64,000 nt of DNA from positions 1-64,000 of the forward strand of contig JAKZAP010000105.1 in NCBI GenBank assembly GCA_023053575.1. The letters are read 5' to 3'. Below are positions 36,280-47,341 of the stretch, piece after piece; position 1 is the first letter of the stretch, and each line of letters begins with the position of its first letter. Source of the DNA: Branchinecta lynchi. Its lineage: Eukaryota > Arthropoda > Branchiopoda > Anostraca > Branchinectidae. A program made the translations under genes and the position numbers. The notes under the pieces were generated by a model. It had not been told where the DNA came from. It worked only from the letters and a program-made list of their open reading frames with translations, and made no database searches.

Positions 36280-38656
36280 GTTTTCCCACAAGGTTAGTTT
36301 TCCCGCAAGGTTTGTTTCCCCACAAGGTTTGTTTTCCCACAAGGATTGTTTTCTCACAAGGTTTGTTTTCCCACTAGGTTTGTTTCCCCACAAGGTTTGT
36401 TTTCCCACAAGGTTTGTTTTCCCCCAAGGTTGGTTTTCCCGCAAGGTTGGTTTTCCCACAAGGTTTGTTTTCCCACTGTGTTGGTTTTCCCAAAAGGTTT
36501 GCTTTCCCACAAGGTTGGTTTTCCCACAAGATAGGTTTTCCCGCAGGGTTGCTTTCCCCATAAGGTTGGTTTTCCCACAAGGTTTGTTTTCTCACAAGGT
36601 TTGTTTTCCCACTAGGTTGTTTTCCCACTAGGTTGGTTTTCCCACAAGGTTTGTTTTCCCACAAGCTTTGTTTTTGCAAAAGGTTGGTTTTCCCGCAAGG
36701 TTGGTTTTCCCACAATGTTTGTTTTCCCACTGTGTTGGTTTTCCCAAAAGGTTCGCTTTCCCGCAAGGTTGGTTTTCCCACAAGGTTTGTTTCCCCACAA
36801 GGTTTGTTTTCCCATAAGGTTTGTTTTCCCACAAGGTTTGTTTTCCCACAAGATTTGTTTTCCCACAAGGTTTGTTTTCCCACAAGGTTGGTTTTCCCGC
36901 AAGGTTGGTTTTCCCACAAGGTTTGTTTTGTGACTGTGTTGGTTTTCCCAAAAGGTTCGCTTTCCCACAAGGTTGGTTTTCCCACAAGGTTGGTTTTCCC
37001 GCAGGGTTGCTTTCCCACAAGGTTTGTTTCCCCACAAGGTTTGTTTCCCCACAAGGTTTGTTTTCCCACAAGGAATGTTTTCTCACAAGGTTTGTTTTCC
37101 CACTGTGTTGGTTGTTTTCCCACAAGGTTTGTTTTCCCACAAGGTTTGTTTTCCCACAAGGTTGGTTTTCCCGAAAGTTTTGTTTCCCCACAAGGTTGGT
37201 TTTCCCACAAGGTTGGTTTTCCCGCAGGGTTTGTTTTCCCACAAGGTTAGTTTTCCCGCAAGGTCTGTTTTCCCACAAGGTTAGTTTTCCCACAAGGTTT
37301 GTTTCCCCACAAGGTTTGTTTCCCCACAAGGTTTGTTTTCCCACAAGGATTGTTTTCTCACAAGGTTTGTTTTCCCACTGTGTTGGTTTTCCCAAAAGGT
37401 TCGCTTTCCCGCAAGGTTGGTTTTCCCACAAGGTTGGTTTTCCCGAAGGGTTTCCATAAGGTTGGTTTTCCCACAAGGTTTGTTTTCTCACAAGGTTTGT
37501 TTTCCCACAAGGTTTTTGTTTTCCCACAATGTTTGTTTTCCCACAAGGTTGGTTTTCCCGCAGGGTTTGTTTTCCCACAAGGTTAGTTTTCCCGAAAGGT
37601 TTGTTTCCCCACAAGGTGGGTTTTCCCACAAGGTTGGTTTTTCCGCAGGGTTTGTTTTCCCACAAGGTTAGTTTTCCCGCAAGGTTTGTTTCCCCACAAG
37701 GTTTGTTTTCCCACAAGGATTGTTTTCTCAAAAGGTTTGTTTTCCTACTAGGTTTGTTTCCCCACAAGGTTTGTTTTCCCACAAGGTTTGTTTTCCCCCA
37801 AGATTGGTTTTCCCGCAAGGTTGGTTTTCCCACAAGGTTTGTTTTCCCACTGTGTTGGTTTTCCCAAAAGGTTCGCTTTCCCACAAGGTTGGTTTTCCCA
37901 CAAGGTTGGTTTTCCCGCAGGGTTGCTTTCCCCATAAGGTTGGTTTTCCCACAAGATTTGTTTTCTCACAAGGTTTGTTTTCCCACTAGGTTGTTTTTCC
38001 CACTAGGTTGGTTTTCCCACAAGGTTTGTTTTCCCACAAGCTTTGTTTTCCCCCAAGGTTGGTTTTCCCGCAAGGTTGGTTTTAACACAAGGTTTGTTTT
38101 CCCACTGTGTTGGTTTTCCCAAAAGGTTCGCTTTCCCGCAAGGTTGGTTTTCCCACAAGGTTTGTTTTCCCACTGTGTTGGTTTTCCCAAAAGGTTCGCT
38201 TTCCCACAAGGTTGGTTTTCCCATAAGGTTGGTTTTCCCGCAGGGTTGCTTTCCCCATAAGGTTGGTTTTCCCACAAGGTTTGTTTTCTCACAAGGTTTG
38301 TTTTCCCACTAGGTTGCTTTTCCCACTAGGTTGGTTTTCCCACAAGGTTTGTTTTCCCACAAGCTTTGTTTTCCCCCAAGGTTGGTTTTCCTGCAAGGTT
38401 GGTTTTCCCACAAGGTTTGTTTTCCCACTGTGTTGGTTTTCCCAAAAGGTTCGCTTTCCCGCAAGGTTGGTTTTCCCACAAGGTTTGTTTTCCCACTGTG
38501 TTGGTTTTCCCAAAAGGTTCGCTTTCCCACAAGGTTGGTTTTCCCATAAGGTTGGTTTTCCCGCAGGGTTGCTTTCCCCATAAGGTTGGTTTTCCCACAA
38601 GGTTTGTTTTCTCACAAGGTTTGTTTTCCCACTAGGTTGCTTTTCCCACTAGGTTG
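36280..38656 (+). repeat. HOR copy 1 of the 2377-bp family
   Basis: About 36,280-38,160 matches about 38,657-40,530 at an offset of 2377, drifting to 2374 near the end. Shared rare variants are CAAGATAGGTTTTCCC (36,528 and 38,905), TTTTTGCAAAAGG (36,670 and 39,047), CACAAGGAATGTTTTCTC (37,069 and 39,446), GTTGGTTGTTTTCCC (37,107 and 39,484) and the deleted monomer CCCGAAGGGTTTCCATAAGG (37,442 and 39,819). Confidence 0.8.
37980..38656 (+). repeat. 323-bp tandem duplication (19 monomers)
   Basis: About 37,980-38,300 is repeated at about 38,303-38,640 at an offset of 323 bp, exactly 19 x 17. Each copy runs CCCACTAGG pair, AAGCTTTG monomer, CCCCCAAGG, two rounds of the CCCACTGTG/CCCAAAAGG pair, then CCCATAAGG. 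The first copy keeps TTTTAACACAAGG where the second has the standard TTTTCCCACAAGG. Confidence 0.75.
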
Positions 38657-40530
38657 GTTTTCCCACAAGGTTAGTTTTCCCGCAAGGTTTGTTTCCCCAC
38701 AAGGTTTGTTTTCCCACAAGGATTGTTTTCTCACAAGGTTTGTTTTCCCACTAGGTTTGTTTCCCCACAAGGTTTGTTTTCCCACAAGGTTTGTTTTCCC
38801 CCAAGGTTGGTTTTCCCGCAAGGTTGGTTTTCCCACAAGGTTTGTTTTCCCACTGTGTTGGTTTTCCCAAAAGGTTTGCTTTCCCACAAGGTTGGTTTTC
38901 CCACAAGATAGGTTTTCCCGCAGGGTTGCTTTCCCCATAAGGTTGGTTTTCCCACAAGGTTTGTTTTCTCACAAGGTTTGTTTTCCCACTAGGTTGTTTT
39001 CCCACTAGGTTGGTTTTCCCACAAGGTTTGTTTTCCCACAAGCTTTGTTTTTGCAAAAGGTTGGTTTTCCCGCAAGGTTGGTTTTCCCACAATGTTTGTT
39101 TTCCCACTGTGTTGGTTTTCCCAAAAGGTTCGCTTTCCCGCAAGGTTGGTTTTCCCACAAGGTTTGTTTCCCCACAAGGTTTGTTTTCCCATAAGGTTTG
39201 TTTTCCCACAAGGTTTGTTTTCCCACAAGATTTGTTTTCCCACAAGGTTTGTTTTCCCACAAGGTTGGTTTTCCCTCAAGGTTGGTTTTCCCACAAGGTT
39301 TGTTTTGTGACTGTGTTGGTTTTCCCAAAAGGTTCGCTTTCCCACAAGGTTGGTTTTCCCACAAGGTTGGTTTTCCCGCAGGGTTGCTTTCCCACAAGGT
39401 TTGTATCCCCACAAGGTTTGTTTCCCCACAAGGTTTGTTTTCCCACAAGGAATGTTTTCTCACAAGGTTTGTTTTCCCACTGTGTTGGTTGTTTTCCCAC
39501 AAGGTTTGTTTTCCCACAAGGTTTGTTTTCCCACAAGGTTGGTTTTCCCGAAAGTTTTGTTTCCCCACAAGGTTGGTTTTCCCACAAGGTTGGTTTTCCC
39601 GCAGGGTTTGTTTTCCCACAAGGTTAGTTTTCCCGCAAGGTCTGTTTTCCCACAAGGTTAGTTTTCCCACAAGGTTTGTTTCCCCACAAGGTTTGTTTCC
39701 CCACAAGGTTTGTTTTCCCACAAGGATTGTTTTCTCACAAGGTTTGTTTTCCCACTGTGTTGGTTTTCCCAAAAGGTTCGCTTTCCCGCAAGGTTGGTTT
39801 TCCCACAAGGTTGGTTTTCCCGAAGGGTTTCCATAAGGTTGGTTTTCCCACAAGGTTTGTTTTCTCACAAGGTTTGTTTTCCCACAAGGTTTGTTTTCCC
39901 ACAAGGTTTGTTTTCCCACAAGGTTGGTTTTCCCGCAGGGTTTGTTTTCCCACAAGGTTAGTTTTCCCGAAAGGTTTGTTTCCCCACAAGGTGGGTTTTC
40001 CCACAAGGTTGGTTTTCCCGCAGGGTTTGTTTTCCCACAAGGTTAGTTTTCCCGCAAGGTTTGTTTCCCCACAAGGTTTGTTTTCCCACAAGGATTGTTT
40101 TCTCACAAGGTTTGTTTTCCTACTAGGTTTGTTTCCCCACAAGGTTTGTTTTCCCACAAGGTTTGTTTTCCCCCATATTGGTTTTCCCGCAAGGTTGGTT
40201 TTCCCACAAGGTTTGTTTTCCCACTGTGTTGGTTTTCCCAAAAGGTTCGCTTTCCCACAAGGTTGGTTTTCCCACAAGGTTGGTTTTCCCGCAGGGTTGC
40301 TTTCCCCATAAGGTTGGTTTTCCCACAAGATTTGTTTTCTCACAAGGTTTGTTTTCCCACTAGGTTGTTTTTCCCACTAGGTTGGTTTTCCCACAAGGTT
40401 TGTTTTCCCACAAGCTTTGTTTTCCCCCAAGGTTGGTTTTCCCGCAAGGTTTGTTTTAACACAAGGTTTGTTTTCCCACTGTGTTGGTTTTCCCAAAAGG
40501 TTCGCTTTCCCGCAAGGTTGGTTTTCCCAC
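38657..40530 (+). repeat. HOR copy 2 of the 2377-bp family, incomplete
   Basis: This copy carries the same rare monomers as copy 1. It has regular CACAAGG monomers where copy 1 has an extra-T GGTTTTTG join near 37,512. It has a short CCCCCATATTGG monomer near 40,171 where copy 1 has CCCCCAAGATTGG. Such small off-register changes explain the drift in offset. Confidence 0.75.
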
Positions 40531-42090
40531 AAGGTTTGTTTCCCCACAAGGTTTGTTTTCCCATAAGGTTTGTTTTCCCACAAGGTTTGTTTTCCCACAA
40601 GGTTTGTTTTCCCACAAGGTTGGTTTTCCCGAAAGGTTTGTTTCCCCACAAGGTTTGTTTTCCCACTAGGTTTGTTTTCCCATAAGGTTGGTTTTCCCAC
40701 AAGGTTTGTTTTCTCACAAGGTTTGTTTTCCCACTAGGTTTGTTTCCCCACAAGGTTTGTTTTCTCACAAGGTTTGTTTTCCCACAATTTTTGTTTTGCC
40801 ACAAGGTTTGTTTTCCGGAAAGGTTTGTTTCCCCACAAGGTTGGTTTTCCCACAAGGTTTGTTTTCCCACAACTTTTGTTTTCCCACAAGGTTGGTTTTC
40901 CGGAAAGGTTTGTTTCCCCACAAGGTTGGTTTTCCCACAAGGTTGTTACTCCCGCAGGGTTTGTTTTCCCACAAGGTTAGTTTTCCCGCAAGGTTTATTT
41001 CCCCACAAGGTTTGTTTTCCCAAAAGCTTTGTTTTCCCCCAAGGTTTGGTTTCCCGCAAGGTTGGTTTTCCCACAAGGTTTGTTTTCCCACTGTGTTGGT
41101 TTTCCCAAAAGGTTCGCTTTCCCGCAAGGTTGGTTTTCCCACAAGGTTTGTTTCCCCACAAGGTTTGTTTTCCCATAAGGTTTGTTTTCCCACAAGGTTT
41201 GTTTTCCCACAAGGTTTGTTTTCCCACAAGGTTTGTTTTCCCACAAGGTTGGTTTTCCAGAAAGGTTTGTTTCCCCACAAGGTTTGTTTTCCCACTAGGT
41301 TTGTTTTCCCATAAGGTTGGTTTTCCCACAAGGTCTGTTTTCTCACAAGGATTGTTTTCCCACTAGGTTTGTTTCCCCACAAGGTTTGTTTTCTCACAAG
41401 GTTTGTTTTCCCACAAGGTTTGTTTTCCCACAAGGTTTGTTTTCCCACAAGGTTTGTTTTCCCACAAGGTTGGTTTTCCCGAAAGGCTTGTTTCCCCACA
41501 AGGTTGGTTTTCCCACAAGGTTGGTTTTCCCACAAGGTTTGTTTTCCCACAAGGTTAGTTTTCCCACAAGGTTGGTTTTCCCACAAGGTTGCTTTTCCCG
41601 CAGGGTTGCTTTCCCCATAAGGTTGGTTTTCCCACAAGGTTTGTTTTCTCACAAGGTTTGTTTTCCCACTAGGTTGTTTTTCCCACTAGGTTGGTTTTCC
41701 CACAAGGTTTGTTTTCCCACAAGCTTTGTTTTCCCCCAAGGTTGGTTTTCCCGCAAGGTTGGTTTTCCCACAAGGTTAGTTTTCCCGCAAGGTTTGTCTC
41801 CCCACAAGGTTTGTTTTCCCACAAGGATTGTTTTCTCACAAGGTTTGTTTTCCCACTAGGTTTGTTTCCCCACAAGGTTTGTTTTCCCACAAGGTTTGTT
41901 TTCCCCCTAGGTTGGTTTTCCCGCAAGGTTGGTTTTCCCACAAGGTTTGTTTTCCCACTGTGTTGGTTTTCCCAAAAGGTTCGCTTTCCCACAAGGTTGG
42001 TTTTCCCACAAGGTTGTTTTTCCCGCAGGGTTGCTTTCCCCATAAGGTTGGTTTTCCCACAAGGTTTGTTTTCTCACAAGGTTTGTTTTC
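40531..42090 (+). repeat. Satellite array between HOR domains, 40.5-42.1 kb
   Basis: Only 17-bp monomers are seen. Near 40,790-40,960 substitutions cluster (CACAATTTTTG, TTTTGCCACAAGG, TTTTCCGGAAAGG and GGTTGTTACTCCCGC), another less homogenised patch. No gene or foreign sequence is visible. Confidence 0.7.
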
Positions 42091-42093
42091 CCA

Positions 42094-44665
42094 CTAGGTT
42101 GTTTTTCCCACTAGGTTGGTTTTCCCACAAGGTTTGTTTTCCCACAAGCTTTGTTTTCCCCCAAGGTTGGTTTTCCCGCAAGGATGGTTTTCCCACAAGG
42201 TATGTTGTCCCACTGTGTTGGTTTTCCCAAAAGGTTGGCTTTCCCGCAAGGTTGGTTTTCCCACAAGGTTTGTTTCCCCACAAGGTTTGTTTTCCCATAA
42301 GGTTTGTTTTCCCACAAGGTTTGTTTTCCCACAAGGTTTGTTTTCCCACAAGGTTTGTTTTTCCACAAGGTTGGTTTTCCCGAAAGGTTTGTTTCCCCAC
42401 AAGGTTTGTTTTCCCACTAGGTTTGTTTTCCCATAAGGTTGGTTTTCCCACAAGGTTTGTTTTCTCACAAGGTTTGTTTTCCCACTAGGTTTGTTTCCCC
42501 ACAAGGTTGGTTTTCCCACAAGGTTGGTTTTCCCGCAGGGTTTGTTTTCCCACAAGGTTAGTTTTCCCGCAAGGTTTGTTTCCCCACAAGGTTTGTTTTC
42601 CCACAAGGATTGTTTTCCAACTAGGTTTGTTTCCCCACAAGGTTTGTTTTCCCACAAGGTTTGTTTTCCCCCAAGGTTGGTTTTCCCGCAAGGTTGGTTT
42701 TTCCACAAGGTTTGTTTTCCGACTGTGTTGGTTTTCCCAAAAGGTTCGCTTTCCCAATAGGTTGGTTTTCCCACAGGTTTGGTTTTCCCGCAGGGTTGCT
42801 TTCCCCATAAGGTTGGTTTTCCCACAAGGTTTGTTTTCTGACAAGGTTTGTTTTCCCACTAGGTCGTTGTTGGTTTTCCCACAAGGTTTGTTTCCCCACA
42901 AGGTTTGTTTTCCCATAAGGTTTGTTTTCCCACAAGGTTCGTTTTCCCACAAGGTTTGTTTTCCCACAAGGTTTGTTTTCCCTCAAGGTTGGTTTTCCCG
43001 AAAGGTTTGTTTCCCCACAAGGTTTGTTTTCCCACTAGGTTTGTTTTCCCATAAGGTTGGTTTTCCCACAAGGTTTGTTTTCTCACAAGGTTTGTTTTCC
43101 TACTAGGTTTGTTTCCCCACAAGGTTTATTTTCTCACAAGGTTTGTTTTCCCACAAGGTTTGTTTTCCCACAAGGTTTGTTTTCCCACAAGGTTTTTTTT
43201 CCCACAAGGTTGGTTTTCCCGAAAGGTTTGTTTCCCCACAAGGTTGGTTTTCCCACAAGGTTGGTTTTCCCGCAGGGTTATTTTTCCCACAAGGCTAGTT
43301 TTCCCGCAAGGTTTGTTTTCCCACAAGGTTCTTTTTCCACAAGGTTTGTTTCCCCACAAGGTTTTTTTCCCCACAAGGTTTGTTTTCCCACAAGGATTGT
43401 TTTCTCACAAGGTTTGTTTTCCCACTGTGTTGGTTTTCCCAAAAGGTTCGCTTTCCCGCAAGGTTGGTTTTCCCACAAGGTTGGTTTTCCCGCAGGGTTT
43501 GTTTCCCCATAAGGTTGGTTTTCCCACAAGGTTTGTTTTCTCACAAGGTTTGTTTTCCCACTAGGTTGGTTTTCCCACAAGGTTTTTTTTCCCACAAGGT
43601 TTGTTTTCTCACAAGGTTTGTTTTCCCACAAGGTTTGTTTTAAGACAAGGTTTGTTTTCCCACAAGGTTTGTTTTCCCACAAGGTTGGTTTTAAGACAAG
43701 GTTTGTTTTCCCACAAGGTTTGTTTTCCCACAAGGTTGGTTTTCCCAAAAGGTTCGCTTTCCCGCAAGGTTGGTTTTCCCACAAGGTTGGTTTTCCCGCA
43801 GGGTTTGTTTTAAGACAAGGTTTGTTTTCCCACAAGGTTTGTTTTACCACAAGGTTGGTTTTCCCAAAAGGTTCGCTTTCCCGCAAGGTTGGTTTTCCCA
43901 CAAGGTTGGTTTTCCCGCAGGGTTTGTTTCCCCATAAGGTTGGTTTTCCCACAAGGTTTGTTTTCTCACAAGGTTTGTTTTCCCACTAGGTTGGTTTTCC
44001 CACAAGGTTTGTTTTCCCACAAGGTTTGTTTTCCCACAAGGTTGGTTTTCCAGAAAGGTTTGTTTCCCCACAAGGTTCGTTTTCCCACTAGGTTTGTTTT
44101 CCCATAAGGTTGGTTTTCCCACAAGGTTTGTTTTCTCACAAGGTTTGTTTTCCCACTAGGTTTGTTTCCCCACAAGGTTTGTTTTCTCACAAGGTTTGTT
44201 TTCCCACAAGGTTTGTTTTCCCACAAGGTTTGTTTTCCCACAAGGTTTGTTTTTCCACAAGGTTGGTTTTCCCGAAAGGTTTGTTTCCCCACAAGGTTTG
44301 TTTTCCCACAAGGTTGGTTTTCCCGCAGGGTTTGTTTTCCCACAAGGTTAGTTTTCCCGCAAGGTTTGTCTCCCCACAAGGTTTGTTTTCCCACAAGGAT
44401 TGTTTTCTCACAAAGTTTGTTTTCCCACTAGGTTTGTTTCCCCACAAGGTTTGTTTTCCCACAAGGTTTGTTTTCCCCCAAGGTTGGTTTTCCCGCAAGG
44501 TTGGTTTTCCCACAAGGTTTGTTTTCCCACTGTGTTGGTATTCCCAAAAGGTTCGCTTTCCCACAAGGTTGGTTTTCCCACAAGGTTGGTTTTCCCGCAG
44601 GGTTGCTTTCCCCATAAGGTTGGTTTTCCCACAAGGTTTGTTTTCTCACAAGGTTTGTTTTCCCA
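42094..44665 (+). repeat. HOR copy 1 of the 2.6-kb family (2572 bp)
   Basis: The segment from 42,094 recurs at 44,666 and 47,342. It is marked by CAAGGATGG plus CAAGGTATGTTGTCCCACTGTG near 42,180-42,215, by AACTAGG after CAAGGATTGTTTTCC near 42,617, and by the off-length TAGGTCGTTGTTGG join at 42,863. It also holds a run of monomers with TTTTAAGACAAGG (about 43,639, 43,690 and 43,809). Confidence 0.8.
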
Positions 44666-47341
44666 CTAGGTTGTTTTTCCCACTAGGTTGGTTTTCCCAC
44701 AAGGTTTGTTTTCCCACAAGCTTTGTTTTCCCCCAAGGTTGGTTTTCCCGCAAGGATGGTTTTCCCACAAGGTATGTTGTCCCACTGTGTTGGTTTTCCC
44801 AAAAGGTTGGCTTTCCCGCAAGGTTGGTTTTCCCACAAGGTTTGTTTCCCCACAAGGTTTGTTTTCCCATAAGGTTTGTTTTCCCACAAGGTTTGTTTTC
44901 CCACAAGATTTGTTTTCCCACAAGGTTTGTTTTCCCACAAGGTTGGTTTTCCCGAAAGGTTTGTTTCCCCACAAGGTTTGTTTTCCCACAAGGTTTGTTT
45001 TCCCATAAGGTTGGTTTTCCCACAAGGTTTGTTTTCTCACAAGGTTTGTTTTCCCACTAGGTTTGTTTCCCCACAAGGTTTGTTTTCTCACAAGGTTTGT
45101 TTTCCCACAAGGTTTGTTTTCCCACAAGGTTTGTTTTCCCACAAGGTTTGTTTTACCACAAGGTTGGTTTTCCCGAAAGGTTTGTTTCCCCACAAGGTTG
45201 GTTTTCCCACAAGGTTGGTTTTCCCGCAGGGTTTGTTTTCCCACAAGGTTAGTTTTCCCGCAAGGTTTGTTTCCCCACAAGGTTTGTTTTCCCACAAGGA
45301 TTGTTTTCCAACTAGGTTTGTTTCCCCACAAGGTTTGTTTTCCCACAAGGTTTGTTTTCCCCCAAGGTTGGTTTTCCCGCAAGGTTGGTTTTCCCACAAG
45401 GTTTGTTTTCCGACTGTGTTGGTTTTCCCAAAAGGTTCGCTTTCCCAATAGGTTGGTTTTCCCACAAGTTTGGTTTTCCCGCAGGGTTGCTTTCCCCATA
45501 AGGTTGGTTTTCCCACAAGGTTTGTTTTCTGACAAGGTTTGTTTTCCCACTAGGTCGTTGTTGGTTTTCCCACAAGGTTTGTTTCCCCACAAGGTTTGTT
45601 CTCCCATAAGGTTTGTTTTCCCACAAGGTTCGTTTTCCCACAAGGTTTGTTTTCCCACAAGGTTTGTTTTCCCTCAAGGTTGGTTTTCCCGAAAGGTTTG
45701 TTTCCCCACAAGGTTTGTTTTCCCACTAGGTTTGTTTTCCCATAAGGTTGGTTTTCCCACAAGGTTTGTTTTCTCACAAGGTTTGTTTTCCTACTAGGTT
45801 TTTTTCCCCACAAGGTTTGTTTTCTCACAAGGTTTGTTTTCCCACAAGGTTTGTTTTCCCACAAGGTTTGTTTTCCCACAAGGTTTGTTTTCCCACAAGG
45901 TTGGTTTTCCTGAAAGGTTTGTTTCCCCACAAGGTTGGTTTTCCCGCAGGGTTATTTTTCCCACAAGGCTAGTTTTCCCGCAAGGTTTGTTTTCCCACAA
46001 GGTTCTTTTTCCACAAGGTTTGTTTCCCCACAAGGTTTTTTTCCCCACAAGGTTTGTTTTCCCACAAGGATTGTTTTCTCACAAGGTTTGTTTTCCCACT
46101 GTGTTGGTTTTCCCAAAAGGTTCGCTTTTCCGCAAGGTTGGTTTTCCCACAAGGTTGGTTTTCCCGCAGGGTTTGTTTCCCCATAAGGTTGGTTTTCCCA
46201 CAAGGTTTGTTTTCTCACAAGGTTTGTTTTCCCACTAGGTTGGTTTTCCCACAAGGTTTTTTTTCCCACAAGGTTTGTTTTCTCACAAGGTTTGTTTTCC
46301 CACAAGGGTTGTTTTAAGACAAGGTTTGTTTTCCCACAAGGTTTGTTTTCCCACAAGGTTGGTTTTAAGACAAGGTTTGTTTTCCCACAAGGTTTGTTTT
46401 CCCACAAGGTTGGTTTTCCCAAAAGGTTCGCTTTCCCGCAAGGTTGGTTTTCCCACAAGGTTGGTTTTCCCGCAGGGTTTGTTTTAAGACAAGGTTTGTT
46501 TTCCCACAAGGTTTGTTTTACCACAAGGTTGGTTTTCCCAAAAGGTTCGCTTTCCCGCAAGGTTGGTTTTCCCACAAGGTTGGTTTTCCCGCAGGGTTTG
46601 TTTCCCCATAAGGTTGGTTTTCCCACAAGGTTTGTTTTCTCACAAGGTTTGTTTTCCCACTAGGTTGGTTTTCCCACAAGGTTTGTTTTCCCACAAGGTT
46701 TGTTTTCCCACAAGGTTGGTTTTCCAGAAAGGTTTGTTTCCCCACAAGGTTCGTTTTCCCACTAGGTTTGTTTTCCCATAAGGTTGGTTTTCCCACAAGG
46801 TTTGTTTTCTCACAAGGTTTGTTTTCCCACTAGGTTTGTTTCCCCACAAGGTTTGTTTTCTCACAAGGTTTGTTTTCCCACAAGGTTTGTTTTCCCACAA
46901 GGTTTGTTTTCCCACAAGGTTTGTTTTTCCACAAGGTTGGTTTTCCCGAAAGGTTTGTTTCCCCACAAGGTTGGTTTTCCCACAAGGTTGGTTTTCCCGC
47001 AGGGTTTGTTTTCTCCCACAAGGTTAGTTTTCCCGCAAGGTTTGTCTCCCCACAAGGTTTGTTTTCCCACAAGGATTGTTTTCTCACAAGGTTTGTTTTC
47101 CCACTAGGTTTGTTTCCCCACAAGGTTTGTTTTCCCACAAGGTTTGTTTTCCCCCAAGGTTGGTTTTCCCGCAAGGTTGGTTTTCCCACAAGGTTTGTTT
47201 TCCCACTGTGTTGGTTTTCCCAAAAGGTTCGCTTTCCCACAAGGTTGGTTTTCCCACAAGGTTGGTTTTCCCGCAGGGTTGCTTTCCCCATAAGGTTGGT
47301 TTTCCCACAAGGTTTGTTTTCTCACAAGGTTTGTTTTCCCA
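44666..47341 (+). repeat. HOR copy 2 of the 2.6-kb family (2676 bp)
   Basis: This copy is nearly identical to the next one over about 1 kb or more at an offset of 2676. The GTCGTTGTTGG join lies at 45,554 and the TTTTAAGACAAGG monomers near 46,313, 46,364 and 46,483. 2676 is 157 x 17 + 7, reflecting off-length joins within the unit. Confidence 0.8.

Noticed and set aside
36628..37935. Open reading frame of 435 codons on the reverse strand
   Set aside because: The same arithmetic artefact: the reverse complement of the unit also lacks stops. ATG starts arise only from the CCCATAAGG variant.
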